Assembly: GCF_014190875.1 (NCBI RefSeq)
Contig: NZ_JACHVS010000002.1
Span: forward strand, 310,001 to 374,000
Length of the DNA stretch: 64,000 bases
Origin: Paeniglutamicibacter cryotolerans
GTDB taxonomy: Bacteria; Actinomycetota; Actinomycetes; Actinomycetales; Micrococcaceae
Direction of reading: 5' to 3'
Positions 55,119 through 64,000 of the stretch are shown in pieces; position 1 is the first letter of the stretch, and each line of letters opens with the position of its first letter. Under the pieces are notes generated by a model. That model was not told the origin of the DNA, ran no database searches, and saw only the letters and a list, made by a program, of their open reading frames with translations. The translations under genes and the position numbers were made by a program.

Positions 55119-57200
55119 ATGAAGTACATCGACGCGCTGCCGCACCAGACCCTGGTCGAGGACGCCTGGATTCCGCTCGGCGACGGCACCCGACTGCACG
55201 CCAGAATCTGGCGTCCACGCGATGCGGAGGCCCACCCGGTTCCCGGGCTGCTGGAATACCTGCCCTACCGGTTGGACGACTGGACCTCACCGCGCGACAA
55301 CGAGCGCCACCCCTACTATGCCGGGCACGGCTACGCCTCGGTACGCGTTGACATCAGGGGCACCGGAAGCTCCGATGGCATCTTCGTCGACGAATACTCC
55401 GCGCAGGAACAAGCCGATGGCCTCGAGGTGATCGCCTGGATCGCCGCGCAGCCCTGGTGCACCGGGTCCCTGGGAATGTTCGGCATCTCCTGGGGCGGTT
55501 TCAACGCGCTGCAACTGGCAGGGCATGCCCCGGCGGCGCTCAAGGCCATCGTCACCGTCTGTTCCACCGATGACCGCTACGACAACGACGTGCACTACAT
55601 GGGCGGCGCCCTGCTGGGCATCGACATGGCCTCCTGGGGCGGGACGATGTTCGCGTTCAACTCGCGCCCACCACGGCCCGAGGTAGTGGGCGAGGGGTGG
55701 GTGGAGCAGTGGCGCGAGCGACTGGAAAACACCCGGCCCATGACCGGGACATGGCTGGGCCACCAGGAGCGCGACGACTACTGGCGGTTCGGAAGCGTTT
55801 GCGAGGACTACTCCTCGATCACTGCCGCGGTGCTGGCCGTCGGCGGCTGGCACGACCCCTACCGAGATGCCGTGCTGCGCCTGGTGGAAAACCTCGACGC
55901 ACCGGTCCGCGGCATCATCGGGCCCTGGTCGCACCAGTATCCCGACCGGGGCTACGCCCCGGGACCGGGCATCAACTTCCTGCGCGAAACCCTGGCCTGG
56001 TGGGACCACTGGCTCAAGGACATCGATAACGGTGCCGACCAGGGCCCGAAACTGCTCGCGTTCCTGCCCGAAGGGGAGCCCCCGGCGACCCATTACGAGC
56101 AGCGCCGCGGAAGCTGGTTGGGACTCGAGGGCTGGCCGACGGCAGCCGTGACCGGGCGCCGGCAGGCGCTCTCCGAAGGTTCCTGCAACGTCCCGGTCGG
56201 CAACGGCGTGGTGCTGGTGCGCACCGCGCAGCAAACCGGGGCCGATGCCGGGCGGTACTTCCCGTTCGGTAATGCCACGGACCTGCCACCGGACCAGCGG
56301 GCAGAGGACGGACGCAGCGTGTGCATCGACTTCACCGCAGCCTCCACTGCGACGCGGATCCTGGGCAACGCCCTGGTCCGGCTGCGCATCAGTACCGACC
56401 AGCCCGAGGCAAACATCGTGGCCCGGTTGTGCGACGTCGCTCCCGACGGCTCATCGACCCTGGTGAGCCGGGGCGTGCTTAACCTGAACAAGCGCGAGGG
56501 AAGGGAGAAGGCGGTGCCGATGCCCGTCGGTCAATTCGTGGATGTCGAATTCGACCTGGTCGGCATCGGCTACGTTATCGCTCCCGGGCACGCGATCCGG
56601 CTCGCGCTCTCCTCCACTTACTGGCCATGGATCTGGCCCCCGGCCATTGAACCGGCGCTGGAGGTGGCACTCGGCGCCAGCTCCCTGGAACTTCCCGTCC
56701 TGGCCGGGGACCCGGTCACGCTGGGCACCAGCTCTGGGCTCATCCGGGGCATCGGATTCGGTGAACCCGAACAGGCGCCACCGCTTCCGGTGGAATACCT
56801 GGAAAACGACGGGGGACGCGTCGACCCGACATTCGTGGCTCCCTCCCAACGCCGCGTCACCCACGACGTGGAAACGGGGCAATGGGTGCTTGACGCGGAC
56901 CCGGGTTACGGCGGATCACGCCGCTACCCCGACGGCCTGGTGTTCACCGAATACAGCCGGGAGACCTACACGATCACCGAGGGAGATCCGCTCAGCGGCA
57001 GCGCCCGGTCCGCCTGGTCGATCGCCCTGGCGAACGAGGGCTGGTCGGCGCGGTTGGAAACCGAATCGGTGCTGGGCTCCGGCTCCGGCAGCTTCCTGCT
57101 GAGCAACAGCGTGACCGCCTGGGCAACGGTGGGCGACGGGGATGAGCAGCTGGTCGCGGAGCGCGAATGGATCGAAGCCATCCCCAGGACGTCGACATGA
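55119..57200 (+). CDS. CocE/NonD-family hydrolase (X-Pro dipeptidyl-peptidase fold)
   Basis: 693 residues from ATG 55119 (AAAGGA upstream). Alpha/beta hydrolase with the nucleophile motif GMFGISWGGFNAL, acid near VGGWHDPYRDA, His in IGPWSHQYPDRG, then a C-terminal jelly-roll domain (residues ~360-690). The family includes cocaine esterase, glutaryl-acylases and Xaa-Pro peptidases; the substrate is an ester or amide not defined by sequence. Translationally coupled to the TetR gene. Confidence 0.9.
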   Translation: MKYIDALPHQTLVEDAWIPLGDGTRLHARIWRPRDAEAHPVPGLLEYLPYRLDDWTSPRDNERHPYYAGHGYASVRVDIRGTGSSDGIFVDEYSAQEQADGLEVIAWIAAQPWCTGSLGMFGISWGGFNALQLAGHAPAALKAIVTVCSTDDRYDNDVHYMGGALLGIDMASWGGTMFAFNSRPPRPEVVGEGWVEQWRERLENTRPMTGTWLGHQERDDYWRFGSVCEDYSSITAAVLAVGGWHDPYRDAVLRLVENLDAPVRGIIGPWSHQYPDRGYAPGPGINFLRETLAWWDHWLKDIDNGADQGPKLLAFLPEGEPPATHYEQRRGSWLGLEGWPTAAVTGRRQALSEGSCNVPVGNGVVLVRTAQQTGADAGRYFPFGNATDLPPDQRAEDGRSVCIDFTAASTATRILGNALVRLRISTDQPEANIVARLCDVAPDGSSTLVSRGVLNLNKREGREKAVPMPVGQFVDVEFDLVGIGYVIAPGHAIRLALSSTYWPWIWPPAIEPALEVALGASSLELPVLAGDPVTLGTSSGLIRGIGFGEPEQAPPLPVEYLENDGGRVDPTFVAPSQRRVTHDVETGQWVLDADPGYGGSRRYPDGLVFTEYSRETYTITEGDPLSGSARSAWSIALANEGWSARLETESVLGSGSGSFLLSNSVTAWATVGDGDEQLVAEREWIEAIPRTST

Positions 57201-57811
57201 TCCAGCGGAGGTTGGCGCCCGCGCTGCGGCGCGCCCAGATCGCCGAGGCCGCGCGTGAAGCGATCCTGCGCGACGGGCTGCGCACTACCGGGCTGCGGGA
57301 GATTGCCCGGCAAGCGCAGACCTCGGTGGGCACGGTGACCTACCACTTCGGGTCCATCCGCGAGATCATCCTCGAGGCCGCTGTGATAGAGGCGGAGAGG
57401 TTCTACGCACCGGTGATCACCGCCGTCGATGCCGAAGCGGACGTGGGCCGGGCCCTGTTGCTACTGATCGATCCGCTGTTCGACGGGACGGAGGACACCC
57501 TGCGGCACTGGCGGTTCTGGTCCGACTACTGGAGCGAATGGGCCAGGGACCCGGACACCCGGCAGGAGGACTACGGCCGGCTGCGCCTGTGGAGCTCCTG
57601 TTGCGAGAGAACCATCCGCCGGGGCATCGCTACGGGGACCTTCAAAGCCGATGTCGATCCGCTGGCCGTGGCGGTGAAGACCGCCGCCTTCATGGACGGC
57701 ATCTACACCCAGATCAGCCTCGGCGCACCCGCCCTGGACCACACGGTGGCCAGGGGCTGGATGCGCGGGTTCCTCCAGGCCGAACTCGGAGCCGCCTTTG
57801 AAAGGAGCTGA
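57197..57811 (+). CDS. TetR-family repressor
   Basis: 204 residues. N-terminal helix-turn-helix GLREIARQAQTSVGTVTYHF, then an all-helical ligand-binding domain. The start ATG lies inside the hydrolase stop (ATGA). It probably binds the palindrome at 55035 and controls its own operon (inference). Confidence 0.9.
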   Translation: MIQRRLAPALRRAQIAEAAREAILRDGLRTTGLREIARQAQTSVGTVTYHFGSIREIILEAAVIEAERFYAPVITAVDAEADVGRALLLLIDPLFDGTEDTLRHWRFWSDYWSEWARDPDTRQEDYGRLRLWSSCCERTIRRGIATGTFKADVDPLAVAVKTAAFMDGIYTQISLGAPALDHTVARGWMRGFLQAELGAAFERS

Positions 57812-57920
57812 GTCCCCTCGTATTTCCAGCCGGGAATAACCCGGAGTCCAATGGCCGAAATCCGTGGAGCGGCACCGCTTGCTGCATCCCTTCCAGACCC
57901 GCACGACCACCAGGAGAATC

Positions 57921-59720
57921 ATGAAGTCAATACGTTTGTCCCAAGCCGTCGCCCTGGGCGCCGCAGCCACCCTCGCGCTGAGCGGCTGCGCAGCCAACAC
58001 CGGCACCAGCCCTTCCACGGCCCCAGCTGATGCGTCCGCCGGAGGCGGCGAGGTACGCGTCGTGGAGGTGAACGCCTTCAGCTCCTTCAACGCGAATACC
58101 GCCACCGGCAGCGTCGATGTCAACGGCAAGATCAGCTATGCCACGCAGTCGGGCTTCAACTACATCGACAATGACCTCAACATCGTCAAGAACGAGAAGT
58201 TCGGGACGTACGAGGTCATTTCGCAGGATCCACTCACCGTTAAGTACACGATTAACGAGGGAGTCAAATGGTCCGATGGCGAACAGCTGGACGCTGATGA
58301 CCTGATGCTCTATTGGGCCATCCGCAGTGCTCGCTTCAATGACGCGACGGTGGATGCTGAGGGTGCGGTGAGTAGCGGGACCAGCTACTTCGACTATGCC
58401 GGAGACACCTCGGGCCTGGCGCTGACCGGCCTCCCCGAGATCGGCGCGGATCACCGGTCCATCACGCTGAAGTACTCCAAGCCGTTTGCCGACTGGGAGC
58501 TGGCTGTCGGCAACACCAATGCCGACAGCTTCACCCCCGCCCATGTCGTGGCAAAAAAGGTCGGCATGAGCCAGGAAGAACTGACCAAGCTGATCCAGGA
58601 CACGCCCAAGGGAAACCCCGCCAAACCCGTCGCTCCCAATGCGCAGCTCAAGAAGGTCGCCAACTTCTGGAATAGCGGCTACGACACCAAAACCCTGCCG
58701 ACGGATAAGTCCCTCTACCTCTCCAGCGGCCCGTTCATGGTGGACTCCATGGTGCCGGACAAATCGATGACGCTGGTGCGCAACCCGGACTATGACTGGG
58801 GCCCGATGCCCCAGGTCGATTCGATCGTGGTGCGGTACATCAGCGAAGCCCCGGCCCAGATTCAGGCATTGCGCAACGGCGAAGTGGACATCATCGCCCC
58901 GCAGGCCTCCGCCGACACCATGCAGCAGCTCGAGGCCTTGGGCGAGCAGGCCAAGATCGAAAAGGGAGAGGAGTTGTCCTACGACCACGTCGACCTGAAC
59001 TTCAACGGCGTCTTCAAGGATCAAAGTGTCCGTGAGGCCTTCATGAAGACGGTTCCGCGGGCGCAGATCATGGACTCGATCATCAAGAAGCTCGATCCGG
59101 CGGCGACGCCGCTGGACTCGCAGGTCTTCGTTCCGGCGAATGCCGGCTACGCTGCTTCCGTGGCGGCCAACGGGTCGGCCAACTTCCAGGACGTGGACAT
59201 CGCGGGGGCACGCACGCTCCTGGGCGGCAAAACGCCCACAGTGCGTCTGATGTACAACAAGGACAACCCGAACCGCTCCGATGCCTACGCCCTGATTGCA
59301 CAGTCGGCCCAAGAAGCCGGATTCAAAGTGGTGGACGGGGGACTCGGTGCCTCGAGCTGGGCCGGCGCGCTCGGCACCGGGACCTACGATGCTGCACTCT
59401 TCGGCTGGACCTCCACCGGTGTGGGTGTCTCGGGCGTGACCCAGATCTTCGGCAGCGGCAACGCCTCGAACTTCAACAACTTCTCCAACAAGGAAGCCGA
59501 TGAGCTGATGGGTCAGCTGATCCTGGAGACCGATCCGGCAAAACAGGATGAGCTCAAGGCCAAGATCGACCGGCAGATCTGGGGCGCGGCCTATGGCCTG
59601 CCGCTGTTCCAGCTGGTCGGGGTCCAAGCCTCGGCCGCGGATGTCGATGGCGTGCAATACATGTCCAACCAGACCGGCGTGTGGTGGAACTTCTGGGATT
59701 GGTCGCTGTCCGGAAAGTAA
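57921..59720 (+). CDS. Oligopeptide-type ABC substrate-binding lipoprotein (SBP family 5)
   Basis: 599 residues. Lipoprotein signal with LALSGC near residue 26, then the family-5 solute-binding fold: VKYTINEGVKWSDGEQLDAD is the classic signature, with YLSSGPFMVDSMVPDKSM and VREAFMKTVPR later. Captures peptides or similar outside the membrane. No permease or ATPase genes are next to it, so it is an orphan that must use a transporter encoded elsewhere. Start ATG 57921 with AGGAGA 4 nt upstream. Confidence 0.9.
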   Translation: MKSIRLSQAVALGAAATLALSGCAANTGTSPSTAPADASAGGGEVRVVEVNAFSSFNANTATGSVDVNGKISYATQSGFNYIDNDLNIVKNEKFGTYEVISQDPLTVKYTINEGVKWSDGEQLDADDLMLYWAIRSARFNDATVDAEGAVSSGTSYFDYAGDTSGLALTGLPEIGADHRSITLKYSKPFADWELAVGNTNADSFTPAHVVAKKVGMSQEELTKLIQDTPKGNPAKPVAPNAQLKKVANFWNSGYDTKTLPTDKSLYLSSGPFMVDSMVPDKSMTLVRNPDYDWGPMPQVDSIVVRYISEAPAQIQALRNGEVDIIAPQASADTMQQLEALGEQAKIEKGEELSYDHVDLNFNGVFKDQSVREAFMKTVPRAQIMDSIIKKLDPAATPLDSQVFVPANAGYAASVAANGSANFQDVDIAGARTLLGGKTPTVRLMYNKDNPNRSDAYALIAQSAQEAGFKVVDGGLGASSWAGALGTGTYDAALFGWTSTGVGVSGVTQIFGSGNASNFNNFSNKEADELMGQLILETDPAKQDELKAKIDRQIWGAAYGLPLFQLVGVQASAADVDGVQYMSNQTGVWWNFWDWSLSGK

Positions 59721-59761
59721 AGGCGGCACGGTGCCCCCGCACCGCGGCAAAAAAACCAAAA

Positions 59762-59801
59762 GGGACATGTGACGGCCGGTGCAACGGCCATCACATGTCC
59801 C
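59762..59801. repeat. Inverted repeat between the binding protein and the peptidase gene
   Basis: 16-bp arms with one mismatch (GGGACATGTGACGGCC against GGCCATCACATGTCCC), 8-nt loop, ending 25 bp before the next start codon. Preceded by an A-rich run rather than followed by Ts, so it could be an operator, or a terminator acting on the opposite strand. Confidence 0.6.
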
Positions 59802-59826
59802 CTGACAGCGCACCGAGGATGGATGC

Positions 59827-61518
59827 ATGAACCCACGACAAAGCCCGCCCGCCCGCACGCCCACCGCCATCGATGCCGTCGCCGAAGCGTACTTCCGGTG
59901 CGTGCTTGAACTGACTCCCGAACTGGCCACCTCGCTGGGCGTTCCGGGACACGAGAGCCGCTACTCGGACCATTCGCCCGCCGGTACTTTGGAGCGCGCC
60001 ACCGCCATGCGCACTGCGTTGGCGGCCCTCGACGGGCTGGAACCCGTGGACGCCGTCGATGCCATCACGCTCGATGCCATGGGCGAACGGCTCGGGATGG
60101 AGCTGGAATTCCTGGCCACGGGCATCACCGAGCTGAACAACATCGAGTGCCCGCTGCAGGGAATCCGCGGTATCTTCGACCTGATGCCAACGGAAACCGC
60201 CGAGGACTGGGAACACATCGCGGACCGGCTGGCCAATGTCGACATGGCAATTGGCGGCTACATCCAGTCGCTGCGGACCAGTCGCGGCCTGGGCCACGTC
60301 GCTGCCGCGCGCCAGGTGCGCTCCGCCATCGGACAATCCCTTGACTACGCCAGAGACGGCGGTTTCTTTGACGCGCTCGCGGCCGGGGCCCGCATCGACG
60401 GTGCCGCGCCGACCGCTCCGTTGCGCGAACGGCTCGCCACCGGTGCCGCGGCGGCGGCGCGGTCCTACCGCGGGCTCGCCCGCTTCCTCGACGTCGAGCT
60501 GCTACCCGTGGCGCCGTCGAAGGACGCCGTCGGCCGCGAATACTACGAGCTGTGCTCGCGCCGGTTCCTCGGCGCGGGGGTGGACCTGGACGAGGCCTAT
60601 GCCTGGGGCGTGGGCGAACTGGAGCGGATCATCGCGGAACAGGAACTCGTGGCCGGACGCATCCTGCCCGGGGCCTCGATCGCCGAGGCGAAGGCCCTCC
60701 TGAATGCGGATCCAGCCCGTCGGCTCAAGGGCACCGACGCGTTGCGGGACTGGATGCAGGAAAAATCAGACCGGGCCATCGCGGACCTGGCCGATACACA
60801 CTTCGAGATCCCCGAACCCATGCGGCGGCTCGAATGCATGATCGCCCCCACCAGGGAAGGCGTCGTCTACTACTCGGTACCCTCGGATGACTTCAGCCGA
60901 CCCGGGCGCATGTGGTGGTCGGTGCCCGCCGGCGAGGACGAGTTCACCACCTGGGCGGAAACAAGTACCGTCTACCACGAGGGAGTCCCCGGCCACCACC
61001 TGCAATACGGTACGGCAACCCACCTGAGGGGTTCGCTGAACGGCTGGAGGCGCCACGCCTGCTGGGTGTCGGGCCATGGGGAGGGCTGGGCGCTCTACGC
61101 CGAACGGCTGATGCTGGAGCTGGGCTACCTCGATGACCCCGGGGACCACCTGGGCATGCTGGACATGCAGAGGATGCGCGCCGCACGCGTGGTCTTCGAC
61201 ATCGGCATGCACCTGGAACTGCCGATGCCCGCCGGGTGGGGCGGCGGGGCATGGGAGCCGGAAAGGGGACGGGATTTCCTGGCCTCGCACCTGGACACCA
61301 CCCCCGGCCTGCTCGAGTTCGAGTTCGTGCGGTACCTCGGCTGGCCGGGGCAGGCACCGTCCTACAAGATCGGTCAGCGCCAATGGGAACAGATCCGCGA
61401 CGCCTGCCGTGCCGCCGAGGGGCCGGCCTTCGACCTGAAGGCCTTCCACACCCGGGCGTTGGGCATTGGGTCGGTGGGTCTGGACACGCTGCGCCGGGCG
61501 CTGCTTCCACCGTCCTAG
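59827..61518 (+). CDS. DUF885 metallopeptidase-like protein
   Basis: 563 residues, mostly helical, resembling M3/M32-type zinc peptidases. The DUF885 zinc motif VYHEGVPGHHLQYG is present, with a downstream Glu-rich helix (GEGWALYAERLMLELG). No signal peptide, so cytosolic. Start ATG 59827. Together with the peptide-binding lipoprotein upstream it suggests peptide use, but a direct link is not shown. Confidence 0.88.
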   Translation: MNPRQSPPARTPTAIDAVAEAYFRCVLELTPELATSLGVPGHESRYSDHSPAGTLERATAMRTALAALDGLEPVDAVDAITLDAMGERLGMELEFLATGITELNNIECPLQGIRGIFDLMPTETAEDWEHIADRLANVDMAIGGYIQSLRTSRGLGHVAAARQVRSAIGQSLDYARDGGFFDALAAGARIDGAAPTAPLRERLATGAAAAARSYRGLARFLDVELLPVAPSKDAVGREYYELCSRRFLGAGVDLDEAYAWGVGELERIIAEQELVAGRILPGASIAEAKALLNADPARRLKGTDALRDWMQEKSDRAIADLADTHFEIPEPMRRLECMIAPTREGVVYYSVPSDDFSRPGRMWWSVPAGEDEFTTWAETSTVYHEGVPGHHLQYGTATHLRGSLNGWRRHACWVSGHGEGWALYAERLMLELGYLDDPGDHLGMLDMQRMRAARVVFDIGMHLELPMPAGWGGGAWEPERGRDFLASHLDTTPGLLEFEFVRYLGWPGQAPSYKIGQRQWEQIRDACRAAEGPAFDLKAFHTRALGIGSVGLDTLRRALLPPS

Positions 61519-61547
61519 GGGACAGCAGGCGGCGGTAGGGTTGTTTC

Positions 61548-62213
61548 ATGCTTAATGTGGGACTGACCGGCGGGATCGCCGCCGGAAAATCAGCTGTGGC
61601 GAAGCGGCTGGTGGAACTCGGCGCTGTGCTCATCGACGCCGACGCGATAGCGCGGGCGGTGCTGGAACCCGGAACCCCCGGCCTGGCCTCGGTCGTCGAG
61701 GCCTTCGGCGCCGGGATCCTGGCCGATGACGGTGCGCTGGACCGGCCCGCGCTCGGCGCCCTGGTCTTCGCCGACGAGCAGGCCCGCGCGAAACTGAACT
61801 CCATCGTCCACCCGCTGGTGCGCGCCGAGGCCGCCCGGCTGCGGACCGAGGCGCTGGAAGCGGACCCCGCCGCCGTCATCGTGCAGGATATCCCGCTGCT
61901 GGTGGAAACCGGCCAAGGGCGGGACTTCGACCTCGTTCTGGTTGTCTCCGCACCGCTGCATGAGCGCCTGCACCGCATGGCCCGGGACCGCGGCATGTCC
62001 GAGGCCGGCGCCCGCGCGCGGATCGCAGCCCAGGCCACCGACGAACAGCGCGCGGCCGTCGCCGACGCGGTGATCGCCAATCACGGCACCCGCACCGACC
62101 TCGCCGCCACCGTCGACCGGATCTGGGCGGAGCTGGTCGAACCCCGCCGCGCAGCGCAGGCAACCGGCGACCCGGGGTCCGCTGAAACACCGGACGGGGA
62201 CCTGCCCCGGTGA
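61548..62213 (+). CDS. coaE: Dephospho-CoA kinase
   Basis: 221 residues. P-loop GLTGGIAAGKSAVAKR at the N-terminus, DADAIARAVLEPG, and VIVQDIPLLVETGQGRDFD. Last step of coenzyme A synthesis. The rpsA ... coaE ... uvrB order is common in actinobacteria; here other genes lie between rpsA and coaE. A Pro/Glu tail follows the kinase domain. Confidence 0.95.
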   Translation: MLNVGLTGGIAAGKSAVAKRLVELGAVLIDADAIARAVLEPGTPGLASVVEAFGAGILADDGALDRPALGALVFADEQARAKLNSIVHPLVRAEAARLRTEALEADPAAVIVQDIPLLVETGQGRDFDLVLVVSAPLHERLHRMARDRGMSEAGARARIAAQATDEQRAAVADAVIANHGTRTDLAATVDRIWAELVEPRRAAQATGDPGSAETPDGDLPR

Positions 62214-62608
62214 TTCCCGAAACACCGGAACGTCCCGAAATACCCGGCGCGCCCGCGCCGGAACCCCGCGAACCCTCGCCACGCGCGGTGGCGTTGGCCC
62301 GGGAGCTGCTTGATGTCCGGAACCGCGCCGCACGCCAGCTTCGTTGGATCCGCGTCCTGCTCGTCGTGGCCACGTTGTGCTGGGGGAGCGCCCTGCTGCT
62401 CTGGCTGCCCGGTGGCGGCCGCGCCGCCTTCGCCGCCGGAGCCGCTGCGTCCGCTGCCGCCATCGCCGTTCCGGCCTGGCTCGCGGTCGCGGGCCTGGTG
62501 AGCGCAGTGGCTGCGGCGAGCCTCTTCATGCTGCGTGCGATGAACTCCTCGCTGGAATCCATCGTCGCGCGGCAATCCGCCCAGAACCCGAAAGGCCACC
62601 GGCCATGA
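62210..62608 (+). CDS. Small membrane protein, unknown function
   Basis: 132 residues from GTG 62210, which overlaps the coaE stop as GTGA. Pro/Glu-rich start, then two membrane helices (VLLVVATLCWGSALLLWLPG and the Ala-rich VPAWLAVAGLVSAVAAASLF). No family recognised. Confidence 0.7.
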   Translation: MIPETPERPEIPGAPAPEPREPSPRAVALARELLDVRNRAARQLRWIRVLLVVATLCWGSALLLWLPGGGRAAFAAGAAASAAAIAVPAWLAVAGLVSAVAAASLFMLRAMNSSLESIVARQSAQNPKGHRP

Positions 62609-63336
62609 ACACCACCCCCACCGTGCGGCGGGCCCTCGTCGCCGAGTCCTTCCTGCTGATCCCGGACACGATCACCGACCTGGCCGACTTCACCGCACGT
62701 CCCGCGCACTACCTGGTCGGCATCGATGCCGACCCCGCTGCTGCGGCGGCACTCTGGTTCGCCCGCCGGGAACGCCACCCCTACGGCAGCGAGGGTCTGG
62801 TCAGGCTGCGCTACCATAGCCTGGATCTGATCCCGGTGGACCTCTGGGACGATGTCACTGGCATTTGGCTTGCATTGCTCGATGCTGTCGAGGGCTACCT
62901 GCGCACCGGCCACGGCAGCGGGCCACTGCCCGAGCAGCCCGTTGAGCTGGAACTGCAGCGGCTCGGACGCAGCGCCCGGTTCACCGCCAACGGCATCCGC
63001 CACGTGGTGGATCCCGACGCCGTCGTCCCGGGAATCCTGGCCGAGGCGCACCGCTACTTCAGCTGGGTCAACGACATCATCGGTGAGGGGCAGCACCAGG
63101 TTTTCGCACGCCTGGCCGAACTGGAGCCGTTGGCCGCGCTTGCCCTGGCCGGGTCGGTGCGTTCCCGCCCGGGCGCCACCACCGGTGAGAAGCTGCGCGA
63201 ACGGGTCGCTGCGCACGGCCCCGATTCCCGCGGCGGTCCGATCCCGGGCGACCATGCCCTTGATCTCCAGGACTTGCGCGCCCGGCGCTCCGTCGCCAAG
63301 GTCCAGGGCCAGAACCTGTCGTCCGCTGCCGACTAG
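62605..63336 (+). CDS. Conserved hypothetical protein
   Basis: 243 residues from ATG 62605 (ATGA overlap with the gene before). Soluble, with VAESFLLIPDTITDLADFTA at the start and ELQRLGRSARFTANGIRHV in the middle. No known motif recognised. Codon use and coupling to coaE argue that it is real. Confidence 0.75.
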   Translation: MNTTPTVRRALVAESFLLIPDTITDLADFTARPAHYLVGIDADPAAAAALWFARRERHPYGSEGLVRLRYHSLDLIPVDLWDDVTGIWLALLDAVEGYLRTGHGSGPLPEQPVELELQRLGRSARFTANGIRHVVDPDAVVPGILAEAHRYFSWVNDIIGEGQHQVFARLAELEPLAALALAGSVRSRPGATTGEKLRERVAAHGPDSRGGPIPGDHALDLQDLRARRSVAKVQGQNLSSAAD

Positions 63337-63560
63337 CAGTGCCCGGTTCCCGGCGGCAGGTTCCCCCGCACCCACACCCGGTCCAGGTGCGCCAGGGTGA
63401 AGAGCCCGGCCAGCACGAGCCCCAGTTCGGCGTGCGCATGCCACCACGCAAAGCCGGCGAAGGCAACGCAGCCAACGCAGGCGATGCTGAAGGCCCACGG
63501 CGCGAACTGGTCCAGGAAAAGCCGCGGGACACCCGCTGCCTGGACTTTACCGGTGCCCGC
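63333..63560 (-). CDS. Possible small membrane protein without a standard start codon
   Basis: The minus-strand frame ending at TAG 63335 reads VPRLFLDQFAPWAFSIACVG, then WWHAHAELGLVLAGLFTLAH and a C-terminus WVRGNLPPGTGHC, with two membrane helices. No ATG, GTG or TTG was found in this frame before it reaches the uvrB start region, so the gene is either 5'-damaged or starts at a rare codon. The right-hand boundary given here is approximate. Confidence 0.4.
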   Translation of the reverse strand, partial: AGTGKVQAAGVPRLFLDQFAPWAFSIACVGCVAFAGFAWWHAHAELGLVLAGLFTLAHLDRVWVRGNLPPGTGHC

Positions 63561-63677
63561 TCCCTCCCGGCCCCGGCCGTGGCGCCGGGAAGAGCCTCGG
63601 CACTTTTCGGGCAGCGGCCGTTCAGCCTTGCGCGAGCAGCGGCTCCCGGCGCCGGTGCCGGGGCGTAGCCTTGGAGC

Positions 63678-64000
63678 ATGAGTCTTGCGCAGCAGATCAA
63701 CCGCGTCGTAGCCCCCTTCGAAGTCATCAGCGAGTTCCAGCCCGCCGGCGACCAGCCGGCGGCCATCAAGGAGCTTGCCGAACGCATCACGGCAGGCGAG
63801 AAGGACGTGGTGCTGCTCGGTGCCACGGGTACCGGCAAGTCGGCAACGACTGCCTGGCTGATCGAAAAGGTCCAGCGCCCCACCCTGGTGCTGGTGCAGA
63901 ACAAGACGCTGGCGGCCCAGTTGGCCAACGAGTTCCGCGAGCTGCTGCCCAACAACGCCGTCGAGTACTTCGTCTCCTACTACGACTACTACCAGCCCGA
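63678..64000 (+). CDS. uvrB: UvrABC excinuclease subunit B, 3' end outside window
   Basis: 107 codons visible from ATG 63678: [20 protein letters not shown], Walker [33 protein letters not shown], and the beta-hairpin start [14 protein letters not shown] at the window end. Damage-verification helicase of nucleotide excision repair. Confidence 0.96.
   Translation, partial: MSLAQQINRVVAPFEVISEFQPAGDQPAAIKELAERITAGEKDVVLLGATGTGKSATTAWLIEKVQRPTLVLVQNKTLAAQLANEFRELLPNNAVEYFVSYYDYYQP

Overview
The window is high-GC DNA from an actinobacterium, most likely Micrococcaceae (Arthrobacter or a close relative). The basis is the gene content and order of the housekeeping genes (gltD, pyk, an ANTAR response regulator, a PaaI thioesterase divergent from polA, rpsA, then coaE leading to uvrB), the many ATGA/GTGA translational overlaps, and protein styles typical of that family. 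The genus is an inference; no rRNA gene is present to settle it.

Layout. 1-5.2 kb is core: the 3' part of gltD, pyk, a convergent ANTAR regulator and an APC permease. A tRNA-Leu(CAA) at 5.36 kb marks the edge of an accessory zone running to about 37 kb. The zone holds an amidohydrolase and then 9 kb of stacked mobile DNA. First comes a trio of tyrosine recombinase genes (a RIT, 'recombinase in trio', element) with 84-bp perfect inverted ends, flanked on both sides by the same half of an IS256-family element in opposite orientations, so that 978-bp arms face each other. Next comes a DDE (rve) insertion sequence that has itself been split by a complete IS21-family element. From 16.6 to 37 kb intact single genes (PEP mutase-like, VOC, HerA-like ATPase, MTA/SAH nucleosidase, cupin, MFS, PrsW protease, reductase, DLH hydrolase, Sua5/YciO, DUF427, OsmC) alternate with broken ones (MFS remnant, TagE/TarM-like glycosyltransferase, LuxR remnant, VOC remnant, an MFS/PLP-decarboxylase pair with frameshifts). 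Several breaks are single-base changes in G or C runs, so true decay and consensus error both need considering.

38-64 kb is mostly conserved chromosome. It holds a low-affinity phosphate transporter with a co-translated small membrane protein, a DHFR-like reductase, an unrecognised three-TM protein, thioesterase/polA, two tandem Eis-like acetyltransferases, a lipoprotein deacetylase, an MFS transporter and rpsA with a recognisable promoter and terminator. After a decayed membrane-protein gene come an RsmC/RlmG-like methyltransferase with a YigZ protein, a hydrolase-TetR operon with a palindromic operator candidate, an orphan oligopeptide-binding lipoprotein, a DUF885 peptidase, coaE with two small genes, and the start of uvrB, cut by the window end.

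The most unusual structure is the RIT element inside two inverted IS256 halves at 7.3-12.5 kb. Its ends carry three copies of a 14-bp motif, and the first bases of that motif coincide with the codons of the IS256 transposase at the junction, which suggests target choice by similarity to the element's own recombinase site. No CRISPR array, rRNA or prophage was seen.
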